Assembly (NCBI GenBank): GCA_024637135.1
Contig: JAGXFT010000135.1
Location: 1 to 32,388, forward strand
DNA from: Nitriliruptorales bacterium
GTDB lineage: Bacteria > Actinomycetota > Nitriliruptoria > Nitriliruptorales > Nitriliruptoraceae
Direction: 5' to 3'
Length of the DNA stretch: 32,388 bases
The notes below the pieces were generated by a model. It did no database searches and was not told the origin of the DNA. It was given only the letters and a program-made list of their open reading frames with translations. The translations under genes were made by a program, and so were the position numbers. Positions 19,293-27,028 of the stretch are shown one piece after another (within the stretch, counting starts at the first letter, position 1; each line of letters starts with the position of its first letter).

Positions 19293-21185
19293 GTGCCCAC
19301 CAACGACCCTGCCCCCGCGGCTGACGTCGACACGACGTCGCCGGACACAACTGCCACCTCCGACGCTGGCACCGCTGCTGGGTCCTCGTCGACGACCTCG
19401 GACGGGTCGTCGGACGGCTCGTCCGGCCGTCGTCGTCGTGGTGGTCGAGGACGTGGCGGCTCCGGTCGCAGGTCCGACACCTCCACCTCGGGGTCCAACG
19501 ACTCCTCGGACTCCTCCGACGACTCGTCGTCCTCGTCCGGCAAACGACGCGGTGGTCGTCGTGGCGGTCGGCGGGGGTCCACCAGCGGTCGAGGTGGATC
19601 CTCCGGCTCGTCCGGTCGCGGGTCCGACACAACTGATCGCGACGGGTCCGGGTCGGGCTCGAAGTCGGGCTCGAAGTCGGGGTCGGACTCGACGTCCGGG
19701 TCCGGGTCGACGCCCGGGTCGGGGTCGACGTCCGGGTCGGGCGGCGGGTCCGGGTCATCGTCCGGAAACGGTCGCGGCGGCGGGACCCGCATGGCCGCCA
19801 AGAAGCAGCGTCGGTCCGGCGGCCGCCATGTCGCCGGCATCTCCGAGGACCTGCGCCAGGCGCTGCGCAGCGGCCCGCCCAAGACGATGCTGGTGTCCGC
19901 CGACGGCGACCGGACCCAGATCGCGGTGCTCGAGGAGCGCACCCTGGTCGAGCACCACGTGACCAACGTCGCCGACAAGACCCTGGTCGGCAACATCTAC
20001 ATGGCCCGGGTCCAGAACGTCCTGCCGGGCATGGAGGCGGCCTTCCTGGACATCGGGACCGGCCGCAACGGTGTGCTCTACGCGGGCGAGGTGCTCTACG
20101 ACGACCTCGACGTCGAGGAGGGTTCGTCGCCGCGCATCGAGGACGCCCTGTCGCCAGGCCAGAAGGTGCTGGTCCAGGTCACCAAGGACGCGATGGGTAC
20201 CAAGGGCCCGCGGCTGACGATGCAGTTGTCGCTGGCCGGTCGCTACACCGTGCTCGCGCCCAACTCGGACGTCTTCGGCATCTCCCGCAAGCTGACCGAC
20301 AAGGAACGCGACCGGCTCCGCGCCGTGGTCAAGAAGGTCAAGCCGTCCGAGCACGGGGTCATCGTGCGCACGGCCGCCGAGGACGCGCCCGCCGAGCAGC
20401 TCGAGGCCGACCTGTCCCGGCTGCTGCGGGTGTGGGCGACGATCGAGGAGAAGGCCACCACGGCCAAGGCACTCACGTCGGTCTACGAGGAGCCACCGCT
20501 GCACGTCAAGCTGGTGCGGGACAGCTTCGGGTCCGACTACCACCAGGCCATCATCGACGACGCCGGGATCCACGACGCGGTCGTGGAGTACCTCGGTGAG
20601 GTGACCCCGACGGACCGCTCCAGCGACGCCGAGAAGGTCCAGCTCTACGGCGCCGCCCGGTGGGAACGTGAGCACCCCGACGCGGTCGAGGACGACGAGC
20701 GACCGCGGTTCGCGGACCTGTTCGATGCCTACAACGTGACCGAACAACTGCGCAAGGCGTTGTCGCGCAAGGTCTGGCTGCCGTCCGGCGGGTACCTGAT
20801 CATCGAGGTCACCGAGGCGATGAAGGTGATCGACGTCAACACCGGCAAGTACACCGGTGGCAAGCGCTCCAATCTCGAAGAGGTCGTGTTCAAGACCAAC
20901 CTCGAGGCCGCCGAGGAGATCGTCCGGCAACTCCGCCTCCGCGACATGGGCGGCATCATCATCATCGACTTCATCGACATGCTGAAGAAGGCGAACCAGG
21001 ACCAGGTCGTCGCCACGCTCAAGCGCGAACTCCTGCGCGACCGGACCAAGACCCGTGTGTCCGACGTGTCACGCCTTGGCCTGGTCCAGATGACCCGCAA
21101 GAACGTGTCGCACGGCCTGATCGAGTCCTTCGGCCACCGCTGCGCCACCTGCGACGGCACTGGCTGGACCACCGAGTTCGACTGA
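19293..21185 (+). CDS. rng: Ribonuclease E/G
   Basis: A 630-residue endoribonuclease for mRNA decay and rRNA/tRNA processing. Residues 1 to about 166 are low complexity: RGG-type Arg/Gly blocks (GRRRRGGRGRGG, GKRRGGRRGGRR), Ser/Asp tracts and SG repeats, presumably disordered. The catalytic core follows with the S1 RNA-binding domain (VGNIYMARVQNVLPGMEAAFLDIG), the magnesium ligands Asp514 (VIDVNTG) and Asp559 (IIIIDFIDM), and the zinc-link cysteines Cys617 and Cys620 (CATC). The protein ends about 10 residues later, so it has no C-terminal scaffold. The start is GTG 19293 with a weak binding site; ATG 19791 is an internal alternative just before the core. It is convergent with doxX, with only 10 bases between the stops. 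Confidence 0.95.
   Translation: MPTNDPAPAADVDTTSPDTTATSDAGTAAGSSSTTSDGSSDGSSGRRRRGGRGRGGSGRRSDTSTSGSNDSSDSSDDSSSSSGKRRGGRRGGRRGSTSGRGGSSGSSGRGSDTTDRDGSGSGSKSGSKSGSDSTSGSGSTPGSGSTSGSGGGSGSSSGNGRGGGTRMAAKKQRRSGGRHVAGISEDLRQALRSGPPKTMLVSADGDRTQIAVLEERTLVEHHVTNVADKTLVGNIYMARVQNVLPGMEAAFLDIGTGRNGVLYAGEVLYDDLDVEEGSSPRIEDALSPGQKVLVQVTKDAMGTKGPRLTMQLSLAGRYTVLAPNSDVFGISRKLTDKERDRLRAVVKKVKPSEHGVIVRTAAEDAPAEQLEADLSRLLRVWATIEEKATTAKALTSVYEEPPLHVKLVRDSFGSDYHQAIIDDAGIHDAVVEYLGEVTPTDRSSDAEKVQLYGAARWEREHPDAVEDDERPRFADLFDAYNVTEQLRKALSRKVWLPSGGYLIIEVTEAMKVIDVNTGKYTGGKRSNLEEVVFKTNLEAAEEIVRQLRLRDMGGIIIIDFIDMLKKANQDQVVATLKRELLRDRTKTRVSDVSRLGLVQMTRKNVSHGLIESFGHRCATCDGTGWTTEFD
19653..19742 (+). repeat. In-frame tandem repeats in the rng 5' region
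   Basis: Two exact copies of TCGGGCTCGAAG (19653-19676) and a diverged third are followed by three near-identical 18-base units (19689-19706, 19707-19724, 19725-19742) of the form TCGACGTCCGGGTCCGGG. They encode GSKS and STSGSG repeats. Units are multiples of 3, so copy-number change would alter length without breaking the frame. Confidence 0.85.
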
Positions 21186-21198
21186 GCGGGGTGGCTCA
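21183..21198. terminator. Hairpin spanning the convergent rng and doxX stop codons
   Basis: TGAGC, a GGGGTG loop and GCTCA. The rng TGA and the doxX stop (TCA on this strand) pair with each other. The 5-bp stem is short, so terminator activity is uncertain. Confidence 0.3.
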
Positions 21199-21624
21199 CT
21201 CGATCTCGTCGGCTTCGACGAGGGGGAGTTCGTCGGGCTCCTCGACGACCACGGGGTCGTCGTCGGCGCCACCCAGGACCATCAGCAGGGCACCCAGCAG
21301 CGAGATGTTCTTGGCCGCGTGGATCGTCTGGGCCTGCTTGGCCTGCTCGTCGTCGGCGTCGGCCGGCTTGTGGCCCAGCACCGTCGCCGGGACGAGGTTC
21401 GCCGCCAGCGCGAAGGCTGACAGCCTGGGGAAGATGCCCAGGGCGAGGGTTGCGCCCGCAACGGCGTTCGTGGCGTGGTGGGCGGTCTCCAGCGTTGTCG
21501 GCTCGGGAAGCCCGGCGTCGGCCGCCACGGCCGCCACGTCGCCACGGTTCTGCAGGCCGGTGACCCCGGACTGGATGAAGATGGTGGACAGGGCCATGCG
21601 GCCGACGGTGGACAGGAAGGACAT
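21196..21624 (-). CDS. DoxX-family membrane protein
   Basis: A 142-residue protein with about four hydrophobic segments, starting MSFLSTVGRMALSTIFIQSGV, which matches the first helix of the DoxX family. Further segments are ATNAVAGATLALGIFPRL, LSAFALAANLVPATVLG and ISLLGALLMVLGG. The C-terminus is strongly acidic (VVVEEPDELPLVEADEIE). DoxX proteins are small quinone- or redox-linked membrane proteins; one mycobacterial member works with superoxide dismutase and a thiosulfate sulfurtransferase. No such partner lies here. I start at 21624 because the protein N-terminus fits the family and a TACACT -10 lies about 42 bases upstream; longer ORFs in the track run over the ABC promoter. The binding site is weak. 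Confidence 0.82.
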   Translation of the reverse strand: MSFLSTVGRMALSTIFIQSGVTGLQNRGDVAAVAADAGLPEPTTLETAHHATNAVAGATLALGIFPRLSAFALAANLVPATVLGHKPADADDEQAKQAQTIHAAKNISLLGALLMVLGGADDDPVVVEEPDELPLVEADEIE

Positions 21625-21665
21625 GCTCGGGATCCCGGATCGTGGACAGATGTGACGTTGCGACG

Positions 21666-21671
21666 AGTGTA
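21666..21671 (-). promoter_or_regulatory. Candidate -10 element of doxX
   Basis: TACACT on the minus strand, about 42 bases before the doxX ATG. It fits the local TANNNT pattern. Confidence 0.35.
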
Positions 21672-21728
21672 GGAGTGGGCTCCGAACCCACCGCCGCCCG
21701 AAGGGGCAGGAGCGTCCCGGGCCGGGGA

Positions 21729-21734
21729 TACGGT
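21729..21734 (+). promoter_or_regulatory. Candidate -10 element of the ABC exporter operon
   Basis: TACGGT on the plus strand, 75 bases before the first ABC gene and divergent from the doxX promoter about 60 bases away. No clear -35 is seen. Confidence 0.35.
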
Positions 21735-21808
21735 GGCCGACCGGGCTGGCGCCGTCGACGATCGACTCGACCGGCTGGCCCGACCACCGTGTCCCGGGAG
21801 TTCCACCC

Positions 21809-23806
21809 ATGTCCAGCGAGTCGTCCGGCCCGCGCCCCGACCCGGCGTCGCTGCAGCACGGCTGGAACCTGGTTCGCCGCCAGTTGCGTACGGCTCCGCG
21901 CGGGTTCACCTGGGGCGCGTTGGGTGCGCTGCTGTACGCCGCCATGACGATCGTGTCCGCCCTGGTGGTGGGGGCAGTCGCCGACCGGTTGCTGCTGCCG
22001 GCCGCCACCGAGCCCGCGACCGTGGGCGCGATCATGCTCGCGGCCGGTGCGATCGTCGCCGTCGCGTTGTTCAAGGCCGTCGGCGTCGTCGGCCGCCGCC
22101 TCGGGGCCTACGTCGCCCAGTACGGGTTGCAACGCCACGACCGACGCCTGGTCACGCGGCGCTATCTCGCCCTCGGGATCCCGTGGCATCGCCGCCACGC
22201 CACCGGCACGTTGTTGTCCAACGCGTCGTCGGACGTCGAGTCGGCCGCGTTCGTGGCGGCCCCGCTGCCGATGGCGCTGGGTGCGACGGTCATGCTGTTG
22301 GTCACCGCGATCCTGTTGGTCGTCACCGATCCGTGGCTGGCGGCCGTGGGGTTCGTGGTCGGCCCCCTGATCGGGGCCGCGAACTACTCGTTCTCCCGCC
22401 GGATGCGGGCCGTGTCGCGTCGGGCACAGTCGACGCGGGGCGACGTGGCCGAGGTCGCCCACGAGAGCTTCGATGCCGCGTTGGTCGTCAAGACGCTGGG
22501 ACGCGAGGGCGCCGAGATCGCCCGCTTCGACGACGAGACCGGACGGTTGCGCGACCACCTCATCAGCCTCGGGCGCCTCCGGGCGGTGTTCGACCCGGTC
22601 GTCCAGGCGTTGCCCAACCTCGGCATCCTGGCGGTGTTGGCGGTCGGCGCGTGGCGGGTCGAACAGGGCCTGCTGACGGCCGGATCCCTGATCACCTTCG
22701 CCTACCTGTTCCGGCTCGTCGCGATGCCGATGCGGGTGTTCGGGTGGCTGCTGGGACAGTTGCCGCAGGCCGTGGTCGGGTTCGACCGGGTCAGCCGCGT
22801 CCTGGATGCCGACGAGGACGTGACGTTCGGCACCCGCGGACTGGCCGCCGAGCGCGCGGCCCGGGTCGACGCGGACCGGGTGACCTATCAACACCCCGCG
22901 ACCACCCGCGCCGACCTGGACGTCCAGGACGACACCGACCTCGCGGCCGCCAGCGCCACACCCGACCCGGCCCCGGCCCCGACTTCGACTCAGGCGGCCC
23001 AGGCGGCGGATCCGGATCCCGCCTTGGCAGACGCGAGCACCAACGGTGCCGGGCCGGCCGAGACCCGCGGGGTCGAACACCTCGACCTCCACCTCCGACC
23101 GGGGCGCACCCTGGCCGTGGTGGGGGCGACGGGCAGCGGCAAGACCACCCTGGCGTGGTTGCTGGTGCGTCTGTACGACCCGGACACCGGCCAGGTCCGA
23201 CTCGACGAGGTGGCGCTGACCGACCTGGACCGCACGACCCTGGCCGAGGACGCCGTGCTGGTGTTCCAGGACGCCTTCCTGTTCGACGACACCGTCCGGC
23301 ACAACATCACGCTGGGTCGGCCGGCGACCGACGACCAGGTCGAGGCCGCCGCCCGATTGGCCGCCGCGCATGACTTCGTGGCCGACCTCGACGACGGCTA
23401 CGACACGGTCGTCGGCGAACGTGGGGCGACGCTGTCCGGTGGCCAGCGACAACGCATCGCGCTGGCCCGGGCGTTGCTGCGCCGACCACGGCTGTTGGTG
23501 CTCGACGACGCCACGTCTGCCGTCGACCCGACGATCGAGCAGGCGATCCTCAACGGCCTGCGCGTGGCCGACCTCGACACCACCGTCGTGCTGGTGGCCT
23601 ACCGGTCCGGATCGATCGCGCTGGCCGACGAGGTCGCGTTCGTCGCCGACGGAGCCGTCGTCGCCCGCGGCAGCCACGACGACCTGTTGGCCACCGACCC
23701 CGCCTACGCCCGGCTGGTCGAGGCCTACGACACCGATCGCGCCGACTTGGGCACGCGTGGTGGCCCGGGCACGGGTGACCGGGCCGACGTCGGGGTGCGA
23801 CCGTGA
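21809..23806 (+). CDS. ABC exporter half-transporter, degenerate-site subunit
   Basis: A 665-residue fused membrane and ATPase protein. Six membrane helices are expected in residues 30-330 (GALGALLYAAMTIVSALVVG, GATVMLLVTAILLVVT and others). The nucleotide-binding domain has an A-loop Tyr near 360 (VTYQHP), Walker A GATGSGKTT (from 439), a Q-loop in VFQDAFLFDD, a normal signature LSGGQ (542-546), Walker B LLVLDD with Asp567 where catalytic Glu is usual, and VAYRS with Tyr598 instead of the switch His. About 50 extra Ala/Pro/Asp-rich residues lie between the A-loop and Walker A. These losses mark the degenerate half of a heterodimeric exporter. The start is ATG 21809 with GGGAG upstream. The stop overlaps the next start by 4 bases (GTGA). 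The substrate is unknown. Confidence 0.93.
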   Translation: MSSESSGPRPDPASLQHGWNLVRRQLRTAPRGFTWGALGALLYAAMTIVSALVVGAVADRLLLPAATEPATVGAIMLAAGAIVAVALFKAVGVVGRRLGAYVAQYGLQRHDRRLVTRRYLALGIPWHRRHATGTLLSNASSDVESAAFVAAPLPMALGATVMLLVTAILLVVTDPWLAAVGFVVGPLIGAANYSFSRRMRAVSRRAQSTRGDVAEVAHESFDAALVVKTLGREGAEIARFDDETGRLRDHLISLGRLRAVFDPVVQALPNLGILAVLAVGAWRVEQGLLTAGSLITFAYLFRLVAMPMRVFGWLLGQLPQAVVGFDRVSRVLDADEDVTFGTRGLAAERAARVDADRVTYQHPATTRADLDVQDDTDLAAASATPDPAPAPTSTQAAQAADPDPALADASTNGAGPAETRGVEHLDLHLRPGRTLAVVGATGSGKTTLAWLLVRLYDPDTGQVRLDEVALTDLDRTTLAEDAVLVFQDAFLFDDTVRHNITLGRPATDDQVEAAARLAAAHDFVADLDDGYDTVVGERGATLSGGQRQRIALARALLRRPRLLVLDDATSAVDPTIEQAILNGLRVADLDTTVVLVAYRSGSIALADEVAFVADGAVVARGSHDDLLATDPAYARLVEAYDTDRADLGTRGGPGTGDRADVGVRP

Positions 23807-25626
23807 GCGCCGCCACGACCGCCGTCCCCAACCCCGAGCGGGTCGACCGCAGCGACGCGATGGACACCGTCCGTCGCGGCCTGCGCCTGTCCCCGGAACT
23901 GCGCCGTGGGTTGGTCGTGACGGTGCTGCTGGCGTTGCTCGCGACCTCCGGCCGGGTCGTGGTGCCGATCGCGATCCAGCAGACGATCGACAACGGCCTC
24001 GGACTGGACGGGCGCGCCGTCGACGTCCCGCTGGTGATCCGGTCGGTCTCGTGGGCGGCGGTGGCCGTGCTGGTGACCGCCCTGTCGTCGGGCGCGATGA
24101 ACATCCGGCTCGCGACCGCGGTCGAGACCGCGCTGGCCACCCTGCGCGTGCGCACGTTCGGCCACATCCACGACCTGTCGATGCTCCACCAGGCCAGTGA
24201 GCACCGGGGGAACCTGGTGGCGCGGGTGACCTCCGACATCGACGAGATCTCCCGCTTCATGCAGTGGGGTGGCCTGAACCTGCTGACGGCCAGCGCCCAA
24301 CTGGTCGTGGCCAGCGTGGTGATGGCGGCCTACTCGTGGCGCCTGACCGCGGTCGTGCTGGTCCTGTTCGTGCCGTTTGTGTTGGCCGCGAAGTGGTTCC
24401 AGGGGCGGCTGACGGTCGCCTACACCCTGGTGCGGGAACGGGTCGGGGTGCTGCTCGGGCGGCTGGCGGAGGTCGTCGTCGGCGCCCCCGCCATCCGGGC
24501 CTACGGGATCGAGGACGACACCCAGGACCGGCTCGACCGCGCCATCGAGGACCACCACGACGCGGCGCTGGAGGCCGGTCGGTTGTCGGCGTACTTCTCC
24601 GGCACCGGCGAGTCCTTCTCGGGTGCCGCGACCGCCGCGGTGGTCGTCGTCGGGGCGCTGTTCATCGGCTCCGGAACCGAGTCGCCGGGCACCGTCATCG
24701 CCATGCTGTTCCTGATCTCGCTGTTCGTCGAGCCGGTCCAGATCGCGGCGGAGACGGTCAACGAGGGCCAGACGGCGGTCGCGGGTTGGCGTCGGGTCCT
24801 GGACGTGCTGGACGTCGAGCCCGACGTCGCCGACCCCGGTGCCGACGGCCTGGTGCTGGCGGACGGCCCGGTCGGGGTGTCGTTCACGCAGGTCGGGTTC
24901 CGCTACCCGCGTCCCGGGGAGACCGCCCGCGAGGCGTCCGGGCCGGTGGTGCTCGACGACGTGTCGGTCGCGATCCCGCCGGAACAACACGTCGCCGTCG
25001 TCGGCGAGACCGGGTCCGGCAAGACCACCTTCGCCAAGATCCTGACCAGGCTGATGGACCCGTCGACCGGGTCGGTGCAGGTGCAGGGCCTGCCGATCGA
25101 CCAGATCGCGTTCGGGTCCCTGCGCCGCCACGTCGTGATGGTCCCACAGGAAGGGGCCCTGTTCGCCGGGTCGATCCGGGACAACCTGCTCCACGGCCGT
25201 CCCGACGCGACCCGCGCCGACCTCCGCGACGCGCTGGGCGACCTGGGCCTGCAGGACTGGGTCGAGGGCCTCCCGGGCGGCATGGACACCCCCGTCGGCG
25301 ACCGTGGTGGTGCCCTGTCGGCGGGGGAGCGCCAGTTGGTGGCCCTGACCCGCGCCTACGTCGCCGATCCCCGCCTGCTGGTGCTGGACGAGGCGACCTC
25401 GGCGGTCGACCCGGCCACCGAGGTGCGACTGCGGCGGGCGCTGGACGGCCTGACCCGTGGCCGCACCACCGTCACCATCGCCCATCGCCTGTCCACCGCC
25501 CAGGCATCCGAGCGGGTGCTGGTGTTCGACGCCGGGCGCCTGGTCGAGGATGGCCACCACGACGACCTGGTGACCGCCGGCGGCGTCTACGCCGACCTCT
25601 TCGCGTCGTGGGAGTCCGGCACCTGA
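23803..25626 (+). CDS. ABC exporter half-transporter, catalytic subunit
   Basis: A 607-residue fused membrane and ATPase protein, the partner of the upstream subunit. Six helices are expected in residues 40-320 (LVVTVLLALLATSGRVVVPIAI and others), with the coupling region DIDEISRFMQWG. The ATPase has Walker A GETGSGKTT (from 401), Q-loop VPQEGALFAGSIRDN, the altered signature LSAGE (505-509) in place of LSGGQ, Walker B LLVLDEATS with Glu530, and switch His561 in IAHRLST. So this subunit keeps the catalytic Glu and His but carries an altered signature, the mirror image of its partner. The start GTG 23803 overlaps the upstream stop. The pair probably exports drugs, lipids or peptides; nothing here tells which. 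Confidence 0.94.
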   Translation: MSAATTAVPNPERVDRSDAMDTVRRGLRLSPELRRGLVVTVLLALLATSGRVVVPIAIQQTIDNGLGLDGRAVDVPLVIRSVSWAAVAVLVTALSSGAMNIRLATAVETALATLRVRTFGHIHDLSMLHQASEHRGNLVARVTSDIDEISRFMQWGGLNLLTASAQLVVASVVMAAYSWRLTAVVLVLFVPFVLAAKWFQGRLTVAYTLVRERVGVLLGRLAEVVVGAPAIRAYGIEDDTQDRLDRAIEDHHDAALEAGRLSAYFSGTGESFSGAATAAVVVVGALFIGSGTESPGTVIAMLFLISLFVEPVQIAAETVNEGQTAVAGWRRVLDVLDVEPDVADPGADGLVLADGPVGVSFTQVGFRYPRPGETAREASGPVVLDDVSVAIPPEQHVAVVGETGSGKTTFAKILTRLMDPSTGSVQVQGLPIDQIAFGSLRRHVVMVPQEGALFAGSIRDNLLHGRPDATRADLRDALGDLGLQDWVEGLPGGMDTPVGDRGGALSAGERQLVALTRAYVADPRLLVLDEATSAVDPATEVRLRRALDGLTRGRTTVTIAHRLSTAQASERVLVFDAGRLVEDGHHDDLVTAGGVYADLFASWESGT

Positions 25627-25660
25627 TCCCGGCAGCAGTCGTGTCTGGTGGGGAGGTGGG

Positions 25661-25734
25661 GGTTGCGGGCGGCGGTCCGGGATCGGCCGACCAAGGGGAC
25701 CACGGCCCGCGGACGACGCTGCCGCCCCGCAACC
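25661..25734. terminator. Large inverted repeat between convergent ABC and ferredoxin-like genes
   Basis: GGTTGCGGGCGGC (25661-25673) pairs with GCCGCCCCGCAACC (25721-25734) with a single one-base bulge, and GTCCG (25675-25679) pairs with CGGAC (25710-25714) further in. It lies in the 184-base gap between two convergent genes and is the longest stem I see in the window. A shared terminator is the simplest reading; there is no T-run. Confidence 0.45.
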
Positions 25735-25810
25735 GGCCGCCGCGTCGGTGCCTCCGGATGCCCGCAGCGAGCCGTGGATCGACACGCCGCCGAGGGCAGC
25801 GGTGGCTGGG

Positions 25811-26713
25811 TCAGGCGATGACGTCCCAGGTGCCACGGGGGGCCGGGTCGCCACCACAGGAGACCGGGGCGTCGGGGAGGTGGCGGCGGCGGAGGACGAT
25901 CTCCTCGATGACGTCGGCGCTGGTCGTGCGTCGTGTCACGTGGACAGTGGCATGGTCCCCGTCGGCGGCATGGTCCCCGTCCGCGGAATCGGTGGGCGTC
26001 CGGGTGACACCGGCGATGTCGTCGGGACGCACCAGGCCGTACCTCCGTCGGACCGCGACCTCCGCTGCCTGTTCGGGACGCTCCCAGCGGGCGTTGCCGC
26101 GATAGGTCGACAGGTCGAGCCGGCCGGTGCCAACCGCGGCCCAGAAGTCGTCCACCCCGTCGACGAACCCGTGCACGGCACCGCTCGGGAACGCCAGCAC
26201 GCTGGGCGCGAAGCGATGCCCACCGGTGTGGGATGTTTCCCACACGGCGTCCCCGCCCAGGACGGCCAACGCCGTCACCAGCGGCCGCCCCCACTGGGCA
26301 CAACAGGCGTCTCGACGGCCATGCGTGCACACGGCCACGATCGGTTCGGTGACGGCGGCGGCGCCGACCGGTGGCTGGTCGGCGATGACGGCGGCGACGT
26401 CGAGGTCGACGAGGTCCTCCACCAGCAGGTCGAGCCGGGCCGTCCAGCCCGCGACCAGGTTGACGAGGAACACCGCCCTGGTCGGACGGCGACGCCGGTC
26501 GGGGCGCCGGATCGCCTGGTACCGGACGTCGAGGCGGGCGGTCTGGGCGGCGAGGTGGGTGCGCACGGCGCGGGGCAGCGCGCCGTCGGCCAGCGCGTCC
26601 CGGCCCCACGGGCCGTGGTCCTGGACCAGCAGCCAGTGCGCGGCCACCGGAGCGGTGCCCGGCAGGGGCTCGTCGGCCCGTGCGAGCAGGCCGCATCGGA
26701 CGGCGTCGTCCAC
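25811..26713 (-). CDS. Sucrase/ferredoxin-like (Apd1-type) thioredoxin-fold [2Fe-2S] protein
   Basis: A 300-residue soluble protein. The N-terminal part matches the actinobacterial sucrase/ferredoxin-like family (RCGLLARADEPLPGTAP, LLVQDHGPWGRDAL). The redox part has CTHGRRDACC (Cys129, Cys137, Cys138) and ETSHTGGHRFAPSV with His162 and His166 spaced HxxxH. In yeast Apd1 and Aim32 a [2Fe-2S] cluster is held by two Cys and two His with this HxxxH spacing, so the same is inferred here. The redox partner and role are unknown. I start at GTG 26713, with GGAGGGA about 9 bases upstream and the TACGGT -10 before it; the 365-residue ORF would run through the promoter. About 20 Asp/His-rich residues (ADGDHAADGDHATVHV) near the C-terminus look inserted. 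Confidence 0.85.
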   Translation of the reverse strand: MDDAVRCGLLARADEPLPGTAPVAAHWLLVQDHGPWGRDALADGALPRAVRTHLAAQTARLDVRYQAIRRPDRRRRPTRAVFLVNLVAGWTARLDLLVEDLVDLDVAAVIADQPPVGAAAVTEPIVAVCTHGRRDACCAQWGRPLVTALAVLGGDAVWETSHTGGHRFAPSVLAFPSGAVHGFVDGVDDFWAAVGTGRLDLSTYRGNARWERPEQAAEVAVRRRYGLVRPDDIAGVTRTPTDSADGDHAADGDHATVHVTRRTTSADVIEEIVLRRRHLPDAPVSCGGDPAPRGTWDVIA

Positions 26714-26744
26714 GATGGTCGGTCCCTCCGGGCGTCGGACCCGG

Positions 26745-26750
26745 ACCGTA
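26745..26750 (-). promoter_or_regulatory. Candidate -10 element of the ferredoxin-like gene
   Basis: TACGGT on the minus strand, about 32 bases before GTG 26713. Confidence 0.35.
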
Positions 26751-26914
26751 TCCTCGGCGGCGCCGTTCCCGCGGAGGCGACCGACCGATGCGATGCCGGG
26801 GGCAGAGCCCGACCGGAGCCCGACCGGGGTCCGCTCGACCCCGCAGCCGACCTCGCAGGCATCCGCCGGGGGAGCGGCCGGCAGGGCCGGGCTGCAGGGT
26901 CCCGGCACCTGCGA

Positions 26915-26920
26915 TAGCCT
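26915..26920 (+). promoter_or_regulatory. Candidate -10 element of rplU
   Basis: TAGCCT, 139 bases before the rplU start, predicting a leader of about 130 bases. It is identical to the -10 proposed for the radical SAM-rng unit. Confidence 0.4.
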
Positions 26921-26942
26921 GTCGTCCGATGCGGTTCCGCCG

Positions 26943-27028
26943 GCGCGGGGCCGTTCCTTTCGTCCGACCCCGTACCCGTTCCCGCAGCCGCCCCGCGCTG
27001 CTCGCCCTCGGCGACGCGCGCCCGCGTC
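26943..27028 (+). promoter_or_regulatory. Possible structured rplU leader
   Basis: GCGCGGGG (26943-26950) pairs with CCCCGCGC (26991-26998), and just downstream GACGCG, a CGCC loop and CGCGTC form a compact hairpin (27013-27028). Both lie on the predicted transcript before the rplU binding site. Ribosomal protein leaders often bind their own product, but I recognise no known class here. Confidence 0.35.

Noticed and set aside
19653-19742. CRISPR-like array
   Set aside because: Units are 12 and 18 bases with no spacers and lie in frame within rng; this is protein low-complexity coding, not CRISPR.
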